From the NCBI RefSeq assembly GCF_000744705.1, contig NZ_JQML01000001.1, forward strand, positions 7,388,017 to 7,452,016: a DNA stretch of 64,000 bases. Direction: 5' to 3'. This DNA comes from Streptacidiphilus albus JL83. Its GTDB lineage: Bacteria > Actinomycetota > Actinomycetes > Streptomycetales > Streptomycetaceae. The notes under the pieces were generated by a model that was not told the origin of the DNA, did no database searches, and saw only the letters and a list, made by a program, of their open reading frames with translations. Below, piece after piece: positions 26,855 through 34,747 of this stretch (its first letter is position 1; each line of letters opens with the position of its first letter). The translations under genes and the position numbers were made by a program.

Positions 26855-26925
26855 TGGGGACCAGCTGGGGACCAGGTGCGGGGCGAAGGCGCAGATCGGA
26901 GCCCTGGGGACCAGTTGGGGACCAG
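26855..26925. repeat. Four direct repeats TGGGGACCAG
   Basis: Copies start at 26855, 26866, 26905 and 26916: two pairs with 11-bp spacing inside each pair and 50 bp between pairs. Helically phased short repeats next to a tRNA-fragment att site are typical of integrase arm-type binding sites. Confidence 0.6.
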
Positions 26926-27014
26926 CTGAACGACCCCCTCGGGAACGCTATGGGCCGTTTTGCACGTCTGGAACGTTCCTGACGTGACTGATGTGCTGTA
27001 GTTCGTGCCCATAC

Positions 27015-27061
27015 CTGACTGGGGGTCAGGGGGTCGCAGGTTCAAATCCTGTCGTCCCGAC
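27015..27061 (+). other. 3' fragment of tRNA-Pro(GGG): attachment site of an integrated element
   Basis: The anticodon stem-loop (CTGACTGGGGGTCAG, anticodon GGG), variable region, T-arm (GCAGGTTCAAATCCTGT) and 3' acceptor strand (CGTCCCGA) of tRNA-Pro are present. The 5' acceptor strand and D-arm are missing, so no functional tRNA can form. Integrases often recombine into tRNA 3' ends and leave this type of duplicate at the far junction. With the nearby integrase relic and repeats, it marks one end of an integrative element. Confidence 0.75.
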
Positions 27062-27088
27062 TCGGACGTCAGTCCATAGTCGCAGGCC

Positions 27089-27122
27089 AGGGGCCGTATC
27101 TGATTCATCAGATACGGCCCCT
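27089..27122. terminator. Perfect 15-bp hairpin after the tRNA fragment
   Basis: AGGGGCCGTATCTGA and TCAGATACGGCCCCT flank a TTCA loop; GTCGTTTT follows on the plus strand. This is the expected terminator of the original tRNA-Pro gene, carried along with the 3' fragment. Confidence 0.75.
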
Positions 27123-27167
27123 GAGTCGTTTTCGGCGCTACTCGGCGCGAGTGGTTTTGGGAGCATT

Positions 27168-27197
27168 TGGGAGCCCTCTGCTCCCAGAGGGCTCCCA
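27168..27197. terminator. Second hairpin, 13 bp
   Basis: TGGGAGCCCTCTG and CAGAGGGCTCCCA flank a 4-nt loop. It lies 45 bp after the first hairpin in DNA with no gene and may act as an additional terminator. Confidence 0.5.
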
Positions 27198-27511
27198 GCG
27201 TCAATTCTGGTTGATTCGGTGTCACCCGATGGGGTCGAGGCGGGGAGTTCTCTCGGCTTCGGGATTGTCCGCATAGGGGCGTGCGGGATGTGGATGCGCC
27301 TGTGGACCAGCCAGTAACTCGTTCTGCGAAGCGGGTCGAAACCGTAGGGCGAAGGGGGTCGTCGGGTCAGGGGGTCTTTGTGCTCGCACGTGTCCGCCTG
27401 ACGGATGGTCAAAGAGGTCAACGGCCGCTCCGGGCCTGTTCGGCGCGATTGCTCCCCGGCAACGGGGGGCGTGGGTCAGGGTGGTGAGTGCCTGAGGTGG
27501 TGGGGGCACGG

Positions 27512-27583
27512 TCGTGGTGGCAGGGCTCGAACCTGCGTCCTCCCGGTCCCGAGCCGGGTGCTCTACCGCGGAGCTTCGCCACG
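27512..27583 (-). tRNA. tRNA-Pro(CGG)-like gene
   Basis: On the minus strand the sequence folds into a cloverleaf. D-arm: GCTC..GAGC. Anticodon arm: CCCGG-CTCGGGA-CCGGG (anticodon CGG). T-arm: GCAGG-TTCGAGC-CCTGC. The acceptor stem CGTGGCG/CACCACG has one C-A mismatch. C1-G72 fits proline tRNAs. The usual A14 in the D-loop is missing. It is 72 nt without an encoded CCA. Tandem with the next tRNA-like gene, with which it shares the T-arm and much of the D- and anticodon stems. Function is uncertain. Confidence 0.5.
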
Positions 27584-27604
27584 GCCGTGAGGTGTTGGGG
27601 GTGC

Positions 27605-27677
27605 TTCCGGAGACAGGGCTCGAACCTGCGTCCGCCCGGATAAGAGCCGGGTGCTCTACCGCTGAGCTACTTCCGGA
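27605..27677 (-). tRNA. tRNA-Lys(CTT)-like gene with irregular acceptor
   Basis: The D-arm (GTAGCTCAGCGGTAGAGCA), anticodon arm (CCCGG-CTCTTAT-CCGGG, anticodon CTT) and T-arm (GCAGG-TTCGAGC-CCTGT) look normal. The acceptor pairs only when shifted: GCTTCCGGA pairs with TCCGGAAGC over 9 bp, leaving a three-base linker before the D-arm. It may be a degenerate duplicate of its neighbour with a changed anticodon, or an unusual functional tRNA. Confidence 0.45.
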
Positions 27678-27712
27678 AGCACCTTGATCCTCGCGCCCCG
27701 TCCCCAGGCCGG

Positions 27713-29101
27713 TCAACCGGATTCCGACGCGAACAGCTCGCCGGCGGCCGGGCGCAGCGGCTTGCCGGAGAAGACCCCGGCGGTGCGCAGGAGTTGTGCC
27801 AGTAGCGGGTCGGCGACGGTGACGCCGTGCACCAGATCTGGGGTGGGCCGGAATGGGGCGGCGCCGTGTGGGCGCCGGCCCGCGGTCCAGCCGGTGGCGA
27901 CCGGGTTGCGGCCGTGGCGGGCGCAGGCAGCCTCCACTGTGGCCCGGTGGCAGTGTTCGTGTCCGCGCAGGACGAGCCAGGGCAGGGGGAGTTCTGCCCA
28001 GACGGGGGTGTCCGGGTGCAGTGCGCCGCCGGTGGCCAGGTGCCAGGCGACCACGTCGGCGGCCATGAGCTTGAGGACCTTGCCGGGGCAGACCGCGTCC
28101 AGGACCTCGGCGGCGTCCAGTGCTTCCAGGGCGGAGATCCAGTGGGCGCGGGCGGTGTTCCACGCGGCTGCGGCCGCGTTCCAGGCGGAGGAGTCGTCCC
28201 CGCGCTGGACGACCATCCGTTCCCGGTCCATCCGGCACCGCAGGTAGGCGCGCTCCAGCAGGTCGGCGGCCTTGCCGAGCTCCCTGTACCAGAGCCCGAG
28301 GAGTCGGCCACGCTGTTCGTCGGTGAGCCGGGCCAGGACCTCGGGCACGGGGTACAGGTGCGCGACCGCCCACCAGTCGGTACCGGCGTGCCCGCGCAGC
28401 CGGCGCAGCAACAGGTCGGCGATCTGGTCGTAGGGGCGCTGCTGGCCGGTGACGGTGAACTCGCTGCGCAGGTTGCTGCGAGCGGTCAGATAGGCGACGA
28501 AGCAGGCGGTGTCCGGATCGGCGGCGAGCCGCACCGGGTCCAGCCGGGACGCGAGCCCTGACTTGCCGAGCATGATCGCGTCGCGTTCCAAGGTGGCCCG
28601 CACCATCGTCGCCAACTTGGCCTCCAGCCGCTGGAGCAGCCGGAACCGCTTGTTGTACCGGCGCTTGGACAGCTCGCCGAGCCCGGCCGCCGCGCGCTGC
28701 TCACGGTTGAGGCGGTCGGTCAGGAAGTCGTTGCCGCCGAAGGGCTTGCCGATCTGTTCGCTGGCGGTGCGGATCACCTGCTCGACGGCGGCCGGGTCGT
28801 CGGCCGCTCGGTCCCCGAGCCGGTCGATGGCGTCGAAGAGCACCGCGACGGTTGCGACCTGGTTCTGTGCGCCGACGACGGGTGCGAACTCCTCCAGCAT
28901 CGAGGTGTATCCGTGCCAGGCCAGGCGCAGCGAGCCCCGCGCGGCCACTGCCAACTGGTTCCGCTCGGCATGCGAGAGCCGGCCGTCCAGGACGGCCAGG
29001 ACCAGGTCGGCGACATCCTCGGGACGCCGACGCAGCCGCACCGAGGCACAGAGTTCAGCCATGGGAGCGGTCGGGCGCGGAAGGTCGGGTTCGTCGGACA
29101 T
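27713..29101 (-). CDS. Conserved-looking hypothetical protein, cytoplasmic
   Basis: 462 residues, not recognised. It is mostly helical, rich in Leu, Ala and Arg, with no signal peptide or membrane segment. Visible blocks include RRPEDVADLVLAVLDGRLSH, GKPFGGNDFLTDRLNREQ and ELSKRRYNKRFRLLQRLEAK. Codon use is typical of neighbouring genes (strong third-position GC), which supports real coding. It ends 36 bp before the two tRNA-like genes on the same strand, and the S1-domain gene lies 32 bp upstream. Confidence 0.75.
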   Translation of the reverse strand: MSDEPDLPRPTAPMAELCASVRLRRRPEDVADLVLAVLDGRLSHAERNQLAVAARGSLRLAWHGYTSMLEEFAPVVGAQNQVATVAVLFDAIDRLGDRAADDPAAVEQVIRTASEQIGKPFGGNDFLTDRLNREQRAAAGLGELSKRRYNKRFRLLQRLEAKLATMVRATLERDAIMLGKSGLASRLDPVRLAADPDTACFVAYLTARSNLRSEFTVTGQQRPYDQIADLLLRRLRGHAGTDWWAVAHLYPVPEVLARLTDEQRGRLLGLWYRELGKAADLLERAYLRCRMDRERMVVQRGDDSSAWNAAAAAWNTARAHWISALEALDAAEVLDAVCPGKVLKLMAADVVAWHLATGGALHPDTPVWAELPLPWLVLRGHEHCHRATVEAACARHGRNPVATGWTAGRRPHGAAPFRPTPDLVHGVTVADPLLAQLLRTAGVFSGKPLRPAAGELFASESG

Positions 29102-29133
29102 GCCTGCCAGCCTGCCCGGCCGCCCGCCCGTTG

Positions 29134-30000
29134 TCAGGCGGATTTCCGCGATCCCGCCCCGCAGTCTTGCTCAGCGGGGTGCTGGTGCTCCCGGAAGGCT
29201 GGTCCGAGGGCGAGGGACACCCGGCGGCGTTCGCGGTCGACGGAGAGGATGCGGACTGTCACCTCGTCACCGACCTGGAGTACGTCCGCAGGGTGGCCGT
29301 CGGGCGCTGGGGACAGTTCGGAGACGTGGACGAGTCCTTCCACTGCGCCCGTGAAGGTGCCGCCGAGGAGGACGAATGCGCCGAAGGGCAGGAGTTTGGT
29401 GACCCGGCCGGGGACGAGGTCGCCGGGTGCGTTGGTGACCTGGGACAGCGGGTCCGGCTGCATCGCCTTGCGGGAGAGGGAGACCCGTTCGCGCTGCAGG
29501 TCCACGTCGAGGACCTGGACAGTGACCTCCTGGCCGACCTGGACGACGTCGGTGTAGTGGTCGTAGCGCTGCCAGCTGAGTTCGGCGGCGTTGATCGAGC
29601 CGGTGGTGTGGTCGCCGATGTCCACCAGGACGCCGAAGCTCTCGATCGAGGTGACCGTTCCGGTGCGGATCTCCCCGCGGCGGATCCGGTGGAGTCGGTC
29701 CCAGCGCAGGTCCGCGGGGGTGGATGCCTCAGAGTCGTTCCCTGGAGCGACATCGTCGCGGTCGAGCCGCGCACCAACGGGCGGCGCGGCAAGGCATCGC
29801 GTGTGTTCATCGGAGTGCGCACCGTCGACGCGAAGTTCTTCACGCTGCCGGGCACCATGGCGGTGTCCGCGGACCGCGCGGAGTTCGTGGACAGGCTCGC
29901 CGCCGTCACCAGGTATTGGCAGCACATACGACCCGCGTTCGGTCCTCTGCCAACGAACCCAGTCACCCCAGGTCAGGACGTCAGCATCGACTAACTTCAC
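29134..30000 (-). CDS. S1 RNA-binding domain protein, two repeats; N-terminus doubtful
   Basis: The convincing part is residues about 92-288, with two S1 domains: GEIRTGTVTSIESFGVLVDI through VQVLDVDLQRERVSLSRKA, and PGRVTKLLPFGAFVLLGG through VRILSVDRERRRVSLALG. S1 domains bind single-stranded RNA, as in ribosomal protein S1. The first 90 residues (GTG 30000 onward) are antisense to a recognisable plus-strand gene fragment at 29731-29994 and look non-native. No other ATG/GTG lies in between. I suspect the gene lost its true 5' end at about 29730 by rearrangement, and it may now be a pseudogene. Confidence 0.6.
   Translation of the reverse strand: MKLVDADVLTWGDWVRWQRTERGSYVLPIPGDGGEPVHELRAVRGHRHGARQREELRVDGAHSDEHTRCLAAPPVGARLDRDDVAPGNDSEASTPADLRWDRLHRIRRGEIRTGTVTSIESFGVLVDIGDHTTGSINAAELSWQRYDHYTDVVQVGQEVTVQVLDVDLQRERVSLSRKAMQPDPLSQVTNAPGDLVPGRVTKLLPFGAFVLLGGTFTGAVEGLVHVSELSPAPDGHPADVLQVGDEVTVRILSVDRERRRVSLALGPAFREHQHPAEQDCGAGSRKSA
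29731..29994 (+). pseudogene. C-terminal fragment of a PH-like (YdbT/bPH-type) protein
   Basis: In frame 1 the sequence reads RVVPWSDIVAVEPRTNGRRG, then VFIGVRTVDAKFFTLPGTMA and EFVDRLAAVTRYWQHIRPAF, ending at TAA 29994. This looks like the end of a bacterial PH-domain protein. Upstream of 29731 the frame continues only through antisense S1 sequence, so the N-terminal part is gone. Confidence 0.5.
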
Positions 30001-30042
30001 TGGCCAAGGACAGTGCGAGGCGTTTCGTCAGCAGCCGGGGGG

Positions 30043-30987
30043 TCAGGCGTGCTGCTTGGCGAAGGTCAATGCGATCTGCGCGACCTCCTGCCAGCCGCTG
30101 TCGAACACCAGCGAGTGGCCGCGGCCGGGGATCTCCTGGAGTTCGGTGATGCCGGGGTTGCGCTTCTGTTTCCGATAGGAGGCGGCTGCGATCGGGTGCG
30201 GGGCGATGTGGTCCCGCTCTCCCGTGATCAGCAGCAGCGGGCCTCGCCGAGGGTTGGTGGTGTCGACCTTGGCCTCGGTGGCGGGGTTGATGTTCGCGGT
30301 GGCGGCCTGGAACAGCGGGATGCCGGAACCCGCCACCGGGTAGGTCTCGTAGAGGCGTTCGGCCTCGCTCTCGGCGAGGGCATTGGCGAAGGAGTAGCGG
30401 AACTGGCGGTAGGTCAGTGCCACAGCACGCCGGTAGTTGGCTGGGTTGCCAATGACTGGAAGTGCGGATCGCAGAGCCGATACCGGCAGCGGCAGCACGC
30501 CTCGAAACGGTGCGGAGTCGATCGCCACGGACACAGCGGCGAGCCCGCGGCCGGCCAGCTGCTGGGTGATCAGGCCGCCGAAGGAGTGGCCGATGACCAC
30601 GGGCTGCTGCCGCAGGCCGGTGATGGCCTCGGCCATGTGGTCGGCGACCTGCCCAACACTCTTGCCTGCGAAGGCATCCGGGTTCGCCCGAGCCTCGGCG
30701 ACGGTGTCGGGATCGTCGGGCCATCCGGGGGCGAGCGTGGTGTAGCCGTTCTCCTCGAAGAACGCCCGCCACGGCTGCCAACTGGAAGCGAGCATCCACA
30801 GTCCGTGCACGAAGACGACCGGTTTCAGTCCGGAGGCGTTCGCCCGGTCGATCTCCTGCTGCTCACGAGCGTTGAGACTCATCGCTGCACCACCGTTCGA
30901 GGTCGGCTGGGAAGGCGCACTCACTGTCCTCCCCCTCATGAGAGTCTCGCCCGTGACGGGCGGCGAAGTCGATGTCTCCAGGGACAC
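30043..30987 (-). CDS. Alpha/beta hydrolase
   Basis: 314 residues from GTG 30987 (GGGGGAAG upstream); ATG 30882 is an alternative. Alpha/beta-hydrolase fold: oxyanion region VVFVHGLWMLASSWQPW, nucleophile elbow GHSFGG, acid in ITGERDHIAP, and catalytic His in GRGHSLVF. No signal peptide, so cytoplasmic. The substrate is unknown; esterase or haloalkane-type activity is possible. It is divergent from a PucR-family regulator, its likely controller, across a 76-bp gap with repeated ATTGTCTG. Confidence 0.85.
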   Translation of the reverse strand: MSLETSTSPPVTGETLMRGRTVSAPSQPTSNGGAAMSLNAREQQEIDRANASGLKPVVFVHGLWMLASSWQPWRAFFEENGYTTLAPGWPDDPDTVAEARANPDAFAGKSVGQVADHMAEAITGLRQQPVVIGHSFGGLITQQLAGRGLAAVSVAIDSAPFRGVLPLPVSALRSALPVIGNPANYRRAVALTYRQFRYSFANALAESEAERLYETYPVAGSGIPLFQAATANINPATEAKVDTTNPRRGPLLLITGERDHIAPHPIAAASYRKQKRNPGITELQEIPGRGHSLVFDSGWQEVAQIALTFAKQHA

Positions 30988-31002
30988 GGCACTTCCCCCA
31001 GG

Positions 31003-31063
31003 ATTGTCTGTGGGAACAATGGGAACCTATTTATGAGCATCGAGCAGCGAGTAAGATTGTCTG
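31003..31063. promoter_or_regulatory. Repeated ATTGTCTG motif in the hydrolase/PucR gap
   Basis: ATTGTCTG occurs at 31003-31010 and 31056-31063. The first copy starts an inverted repeat, ATTGT-8 nt-ACAAT (31003-31020). Placed between divergent genes, it is a candidate binding site for the PucR-type regulator. Confidence 0.4.
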
Positions 31064-32287
31064 ATGCAACAGTCAGGGTGGGAAGATCCTCTCGGTGCGC
31101 AGGTCGAGCGGCTGGGTGCGCAGCTGCTTTGCCAGGCCGAGCAGCTTGCCGATGCTCTGGTCATCCGCATCCAGGCGGCTGTGCCGGCCTACCGCACAGA
31201 AGCCGCTATCAGCACCGAGCAACTGCGCCGCACCTGTCTGGACAACATCCACTTCGTGTTCGGTCCGATCGGTCGCACTCCGGCGCTGTCGTCCCCCGAG
31301 TCACGGGAGAACGGCAGGCTGCGTGCCAGGGCCGGGGTTCCACTGGCTGCAGTGATGGAGGCCTACCGGGTCGCCGCCCGCTTCCTCTGGGACTGCCTGG
31401 CCGGAACCGCCGCGCGCGACGCCGTACCCGCCGAGGTCACGGTGCGCGCCGCCTCCGAGATGTGGATGGTGCTCGACACCTATACCCAGCAGATGGCCGA
31501 GGGCTACCGCGAGGAGCTCACCGCCCAGAGCCTCAGCCGCGAACAGGAGCGCTCCGCCTTGATTCGGGCACTCCTGGAAGGCCGCCTGACCGAAACCGGA
31601 AGTGCGGACACCGCCACGCTCCTCGGGCTCCCTTCGCACGGCTCCTACGTCGTCATCGCCGCGCAGGTCCCCGGGATCGGCCGCCACGCCGTCACGGACG
31701 CGGAGCCGCTGCTCAGGACCATCGGCATGGCCTCGTCCTGGCACCTGCTGCACGACGTCGAGGTCGGCATCGCCCACCTGCCCGACCCTGCCCGCCGACG
31801 CGACACACACCGGCTGGACGACCTCGCCGAACTCCTGGGGTCGAGCGCCCTAAGCCACGCCGGGATCAGCCCGCCCTACCACGACCTCGGCAGTACCGCA
31901 GCCGCTCTGCGCCTCGCCCGGATCGCCCTCCTGGGCGCATTCGACGGCAGCAGGGTCACCATCTTCGACCACGACCCGTTGGCCGTCGCCGCCGCGAGCG
32001 CCCCGGAGATCATGCAACGCGTGGCACGCACCGTTCTCGGCACACTCGAAGGAATCCCGGCCGTGCAACGCGCCCTGCTGCTGCAGACCTTCGGGGTCTG
32101 GCTCGACTGCGGCGGCTCAGCCGATCAGGCCGCGACCATCCTGTTCTGCCACCCCAACACCGTCCGGCACCGCCTGCGCCGCCTGGAGGAACACACCGGA
32201 CGCTCGCTCGCCGACCCTCGCGGGACTGCCGAACTGGCCCTGGCCTTCGAAATCGACCGTCGTCTCCCCGCCGCGTCCACCGGTTGA
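31064..32287 (+). CDS. PucR-family helix-turn-helix regulator
   Basis: 407 residues. The C-terminal HTH_30 domain (GTLEGIPAVQRALLLQTFGV, SADQAATILFCHPNTVRHRL, FEIDRR) is the PucR/CdaR signature. The N-terminal 170 residues are a helical domain of the RsbRD-like kind (AVMEAYRVAARFLWDCLAG), and a GGDEF-like middle region follows. The first codons lie next to the ATTGTCTG motif. It probably controls the divergent hydrolase. The 3' end abuts an AbiJ-like fragment. Confidence 0.85.
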   Translation: MQQSGWEDPLGAQVERLGAQLLCQAEQLADALVIRIQAAVPAYRTEAAISTEQLRRTCLDNIHFVFGPIGRTPALSSPESRENGRLRARAGVPLAAVMEAYRVAARFLWDCLAGTAARDAVPAEVTVRAASEMWMVLDTYTQQMAEGYREELTAQSLSREQERSALIRALLEGRLTETGSADTATLLGLPSHGSYVVIAAQVPGIGRHAVTDAEPLLRTIGMASSWHLLHDVEVGIAHLPDPARRRDTHRLDDLAELLGSSALSHAGISPPYHDLGSTAAALRLARIALLGAFDGSRVTIFDHDPLAVAAASAPEIMQRVARTVLGTLEGIPAVQRALLLQTFGVWLDCGGSADQAATILFCHPNTVRHRLRRLEEHTGRSLADPRGTAELALAFEIDRRLPAASTG

Positions 32288-32528
32288 CGAGTACCGGCGC
32301 CAGCAGCCGGCTCAGCTCCTCAACGTGCTTCGTCGCCTCTTCGACGTCGGCCGCCGCCTCGGGATGGACCGTCCGTGCCAGGAAGTCGAGCAGGACTTGG
32401 TCCGGTCCGTGGGAGAGCTCTAGCCTGGAGTCCTCGAAGATCCAGTCGTCGGGCAGGTCCTTGACTCTGAAGCTCCTACAGATCGTCAAGCCGTAGGAGA
32501 CGAACCGGGTGCGCCGCTGAATGTGCTG
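32286..32528 (-). pseudogene. AbiJ-like N-terminal-domain fragment
   Basis: The minus-strand frame that continues from the truncated IS110 transposase reads DLPDDWIFEDSRLELSHGPD, then LLDFLARTVHPEAAADVEEA and HVEELSRLLAP. The pattern DDWxFxDxRxxLxxGPDxxxLxFLxxTVHPxxxxDxxE resembles the N-terminal domain of AbiJ-type abortive-infection proteins. Both ends are missing. It is a remnant of a defence-related gene cut by mobile-element activity. Confidence 0.5.
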
Positions 32529-32546
32529 GTCAGGTGGCGGTAGACC

Positions 32547-33053
32547 TCGCGAGCGACGAAGCGCTTCGCGGACCGCGGTGGGCGCGTTGATGATCAGTGA
32601 TTTGATCTGGTTGACGGTCTGGGTGCGGGCCTTGACGGCGCTGGCGCGTACCATGCGAAGAGCGCGGATCGCCTCGACAGCGCCGTCACGGTGCTTCGGG
32701 ATGCCCGTGGCGCGACCGGAGAGTACAGCGGTTGCTGCAGCGTAGGCATCGATGGAGTCCGACTTCCCTGCCGCGCGGCGGGCTCGGCGGTCGGGTCGGT
32801 CCACCTCGATGACGGCGATCTGGTTGGCTCGGAGGTAGCGGCCGAGCTCGGCGCCGAAGGAGCCGGTGCCCTCCATGCCCACGACGAGCACCCGGCCGTG
32901 GGAGTGCAGCCACTCCAGCAGGCACTGGTAGCCCGCAGGCATTGTGGGGAACGCCTCGGTGGCCAAGTGCCGGCCGATGGTGTCGATGACGGCGGCCTGG
33001 TGGACGTCGGTGTGGGTGTCGATCCCGCCGATCACCGCGATGGGCTGTGACAT
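32547..33053 (-). pseudogene. IS110-family transposase, DEDD domain only
   Basis: From ATG 33053 the protein reads MSQPIAVIGGIDTHTDVHQA and contains the RuvC-like catalytic set: Asp in GIDTH, Glu in GMEGTGSFG, and two Asp in KSDSIDAYAAA. After about 169 residues (KSLIINAPTAVREALRRSRG) homology stops. The C-terminal Transposase_20 domain with its catalytic Ser is missing. The frame runs on into an AbiJ-like fragment, so the element is dead and truncated. Confidence 0.8.
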
Positions 33054-33370
33054 GGTGTCCGAGTTCCTTCCGTGCGCGGCGAATGGGCTCGCGCGCACCG
33101 GCCGGCAGACGGACACGACTGTGATGGGACCGCTGGGGTCAAGCTCCTATGAGGTCACGATCGCCAGCCGGTACGCGCAATGGCACCGCTCGGAGGGTCG
33201 ACGATTCAGAGTGAGGACAGCCGAAGCGTCAATCGGGGATCGGGTCAGACCCTCGAGCGGTGCCTCGCCTATCCTCACAGTCGGGGATCTTGGAGTTCTC
33301 CGGTGCGGCTGCTTGATCGGCGGGCATGCTCGGGGCTGTTCATAGACCGATACAGCTGCCGAGGTGCTCG
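33054..33370. other. Non-coding stretch upstream of the IS110 relic
   Basis: No convincing gene. In intact IS110-family elements the long non-coding end before the transposase encodes the bridge RNA, so part of this stretch may be its relic. No structure could be confirmed by eye. Confidence 0.3.
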
Positions 33371-33735
33371 TTGTCCCTCCATCCCCGTTCCGGTGAGCAA
33401 GTCCCTTCTCTGACTGCGCGGATCGCGCGAGCGAGCAACCCGGGTGGTACGACGGCGATGTGGGTCAGAGACCGGTTGGACGGGCTGTGGTGCGACGAGG
33501 ACTTCGCCGGCTGGTACCCGCGTGACGGGCGCCCCGGGCTCTCGCCCGCGCAACTGGCCACCGTCTGTGTGCTGCAGTTCCTGCTCGGTCTGTCGGACCG
33601 CCAGGCAGCGGAAGCGGTCCGCTGCCGCATCGACTTCAAGTACGCCATGGCCATGGAGCTGGACGATCCCGGCTTCCACCACAGCGTGCTGGCCGACTTC
33701 CGCGAGCGCCTCGCCCAGGACGACCGCACCGCGGT
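33371..33735 (+). pseudogene. IS1182-family transposase, N-terminal fragment
   Basis: From TTG 33371 it reads SLHPRSGEQVPSLTARIARA, then MWVRDRLDGLWCDEDFAGWY, GLSPAQLATVCVLQFLLGLS and FHHSVLADFRERLAQDD. This is the standard N-terminus of IS1182-type transposases. Homology stops at about 33735 within DDRTA, before the catalytic DDE domain. The next bases belong to an integrase fragment on the other strand. Confidence 0.75.
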
Positions 33736-34479
33736 GCAGGCTGCGGCGGTGACGACTTCACCCCAGCCGCGGTAGCGGCTGTGGGAGGCTGTGACCAGGG
33801 CCTCGGCGAGTTCGCGCAGCGTGTCCCAGTCGGGCAGGGCAAGATTGCGGGGTTCGTCGAGTTCGTCCTGGGCGAGCTGGAACTGCTTCTGCCAGCACTT
33901 GACCGGGGTCGGGTTGACCTCGATCAGGCCGTCACGGCGGGCCTGCTCCAGGGTGCGCCCCAGGATGGCGAGAGCGTTCTTGATGACGGAGGCCGAGAGA
34001 CCGTCGGCGATCCAGCCGTGGACGGCCCGGTCCAGGACTCCCGGGATGACCAGGGCCGGAGGCAGGTGCCCAAGGGTGGGAACGACCCGCAGTCGCCAGC
34101 CCTCCAAGTAGACCGAGTGGCTTTTGGGCTGCAGACCGCGCAGGATCAGTTCCATGTTGGCGTCCCCGTACTCGGCCAGGCTGGCCCCGGCCAGAGCCGG
34201 ATCCAGGGCACCGCAGGTGGTCTCGGTCAGCATCGTCAGCCAGCGGGTGACCAGCCGGGGGTCCAGCCCGCCCTGCGCGGCCTCGACGAGCAGCGCGGTC
34301 CAGGCGTATGCCTGCTCGGCGCTGCCCTGGGAGTGTGAGACGGACACGCGTGCACCGGTCGCGGAGTCAGGCCAGCGCAGTCGGGAGCGGTACGGGGTGG
34401 GACGGTCGCGGCGGCACTGGATGTCCGCACCAAGATCGCGGGCGTCGAACGGGGTGGGGGCTACGCTCAGGGAAGTCAT
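33736..34479 (-). pseudogene. Site-specific integrase, N-terminal half
   Basis: From 34479 it reads TSLSVAPTPFDARDLGAD, then YLEGWRLRVVPTLGHLPPAL, VIKNALAILGRTLEQARRDG and WGEVVTAAACTA. This is the arm- and core-binding half of a tyrosine recombinase that should continue into a RIGEV-type box. Homology breaks exactly at the IS1182 fragment, so the catalytic half is lost. Confidence 0.7.
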
Positions 34480-34734
34480 GGCCGCAGCATCGGACGGTGA
34501 AGGCGCGGGGATCGCGGGAGCGGATATTTATCCGCCATTACGCCCTCCACCTGGGACAATGTCCATCTTAGTCAGAGCGCTCGTGACGGGCGGGACAGGG
34601 GAGTGACGGCAGCGCCCGTGGGGCCCGTCGTTCAGCCGATCCGGGGGCCGGATGGCACCTGACGCCTGCTGCGGGGATGCACGATTCAGGGACCGGACGC
34701 CGTGCAATTGGTGGCCGTAATTCTGACCGGTCGC

Positions 34735-34747
34735 TATAGTGGCCTGT
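34735..34747 (+). promoter_or_regulatory. -10 element for the phd-relE pair
   Basis: TATAGT at 34735-34740 is a near-perfect -10 hexamer in otherwise GC-rich DNA. The expected start point (34747-34748) coincides with the antitoxin ATG, implying a leaderless transcript. No good -35 is seen. The upstream gap (34480-34734) shows no gene. Confidence 0.5.

Noticed and set aside
26855-26925. Four short direct repeats considered as a CRISPR remnant
   Set aside because: Units are only 10 bp with 1-bp and about 30-bp gaps, no cas genes; integrase arm sites fit better.
26707-27421. Minus-strand frames containing GRQDLNLRPP and TGFEPATP
   Set aside because: These peptides are the well-known false translation of tRNA antisense sequence; the DNA is the tRNA-Pro fragment and hairpins.
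27222-28373. Minus-strand 383-codon frame with repeated SSAVEHPA and DAGSSP
   Set aside because: The repeats come from translating the two tRNA-like genes; the rest is a shadow of the 27713-29101 gene.
30013-32496. Plus-strand open frame of 827 codons
   Set aside because: It runs antisense to the alpha/beta hydrolase and out of frame through the PucR gene; an artefact of high GC.
26029-34479. Integrase C-half (26029-26595) and N-half (33736-34479) as two parts of one split gene
   Set aside because: They break at a similar point and share orientation, but the DNA between contains unrelated chromosomal-type genes and the N-half ends at an IS1182 joint; different integrases are more likely.
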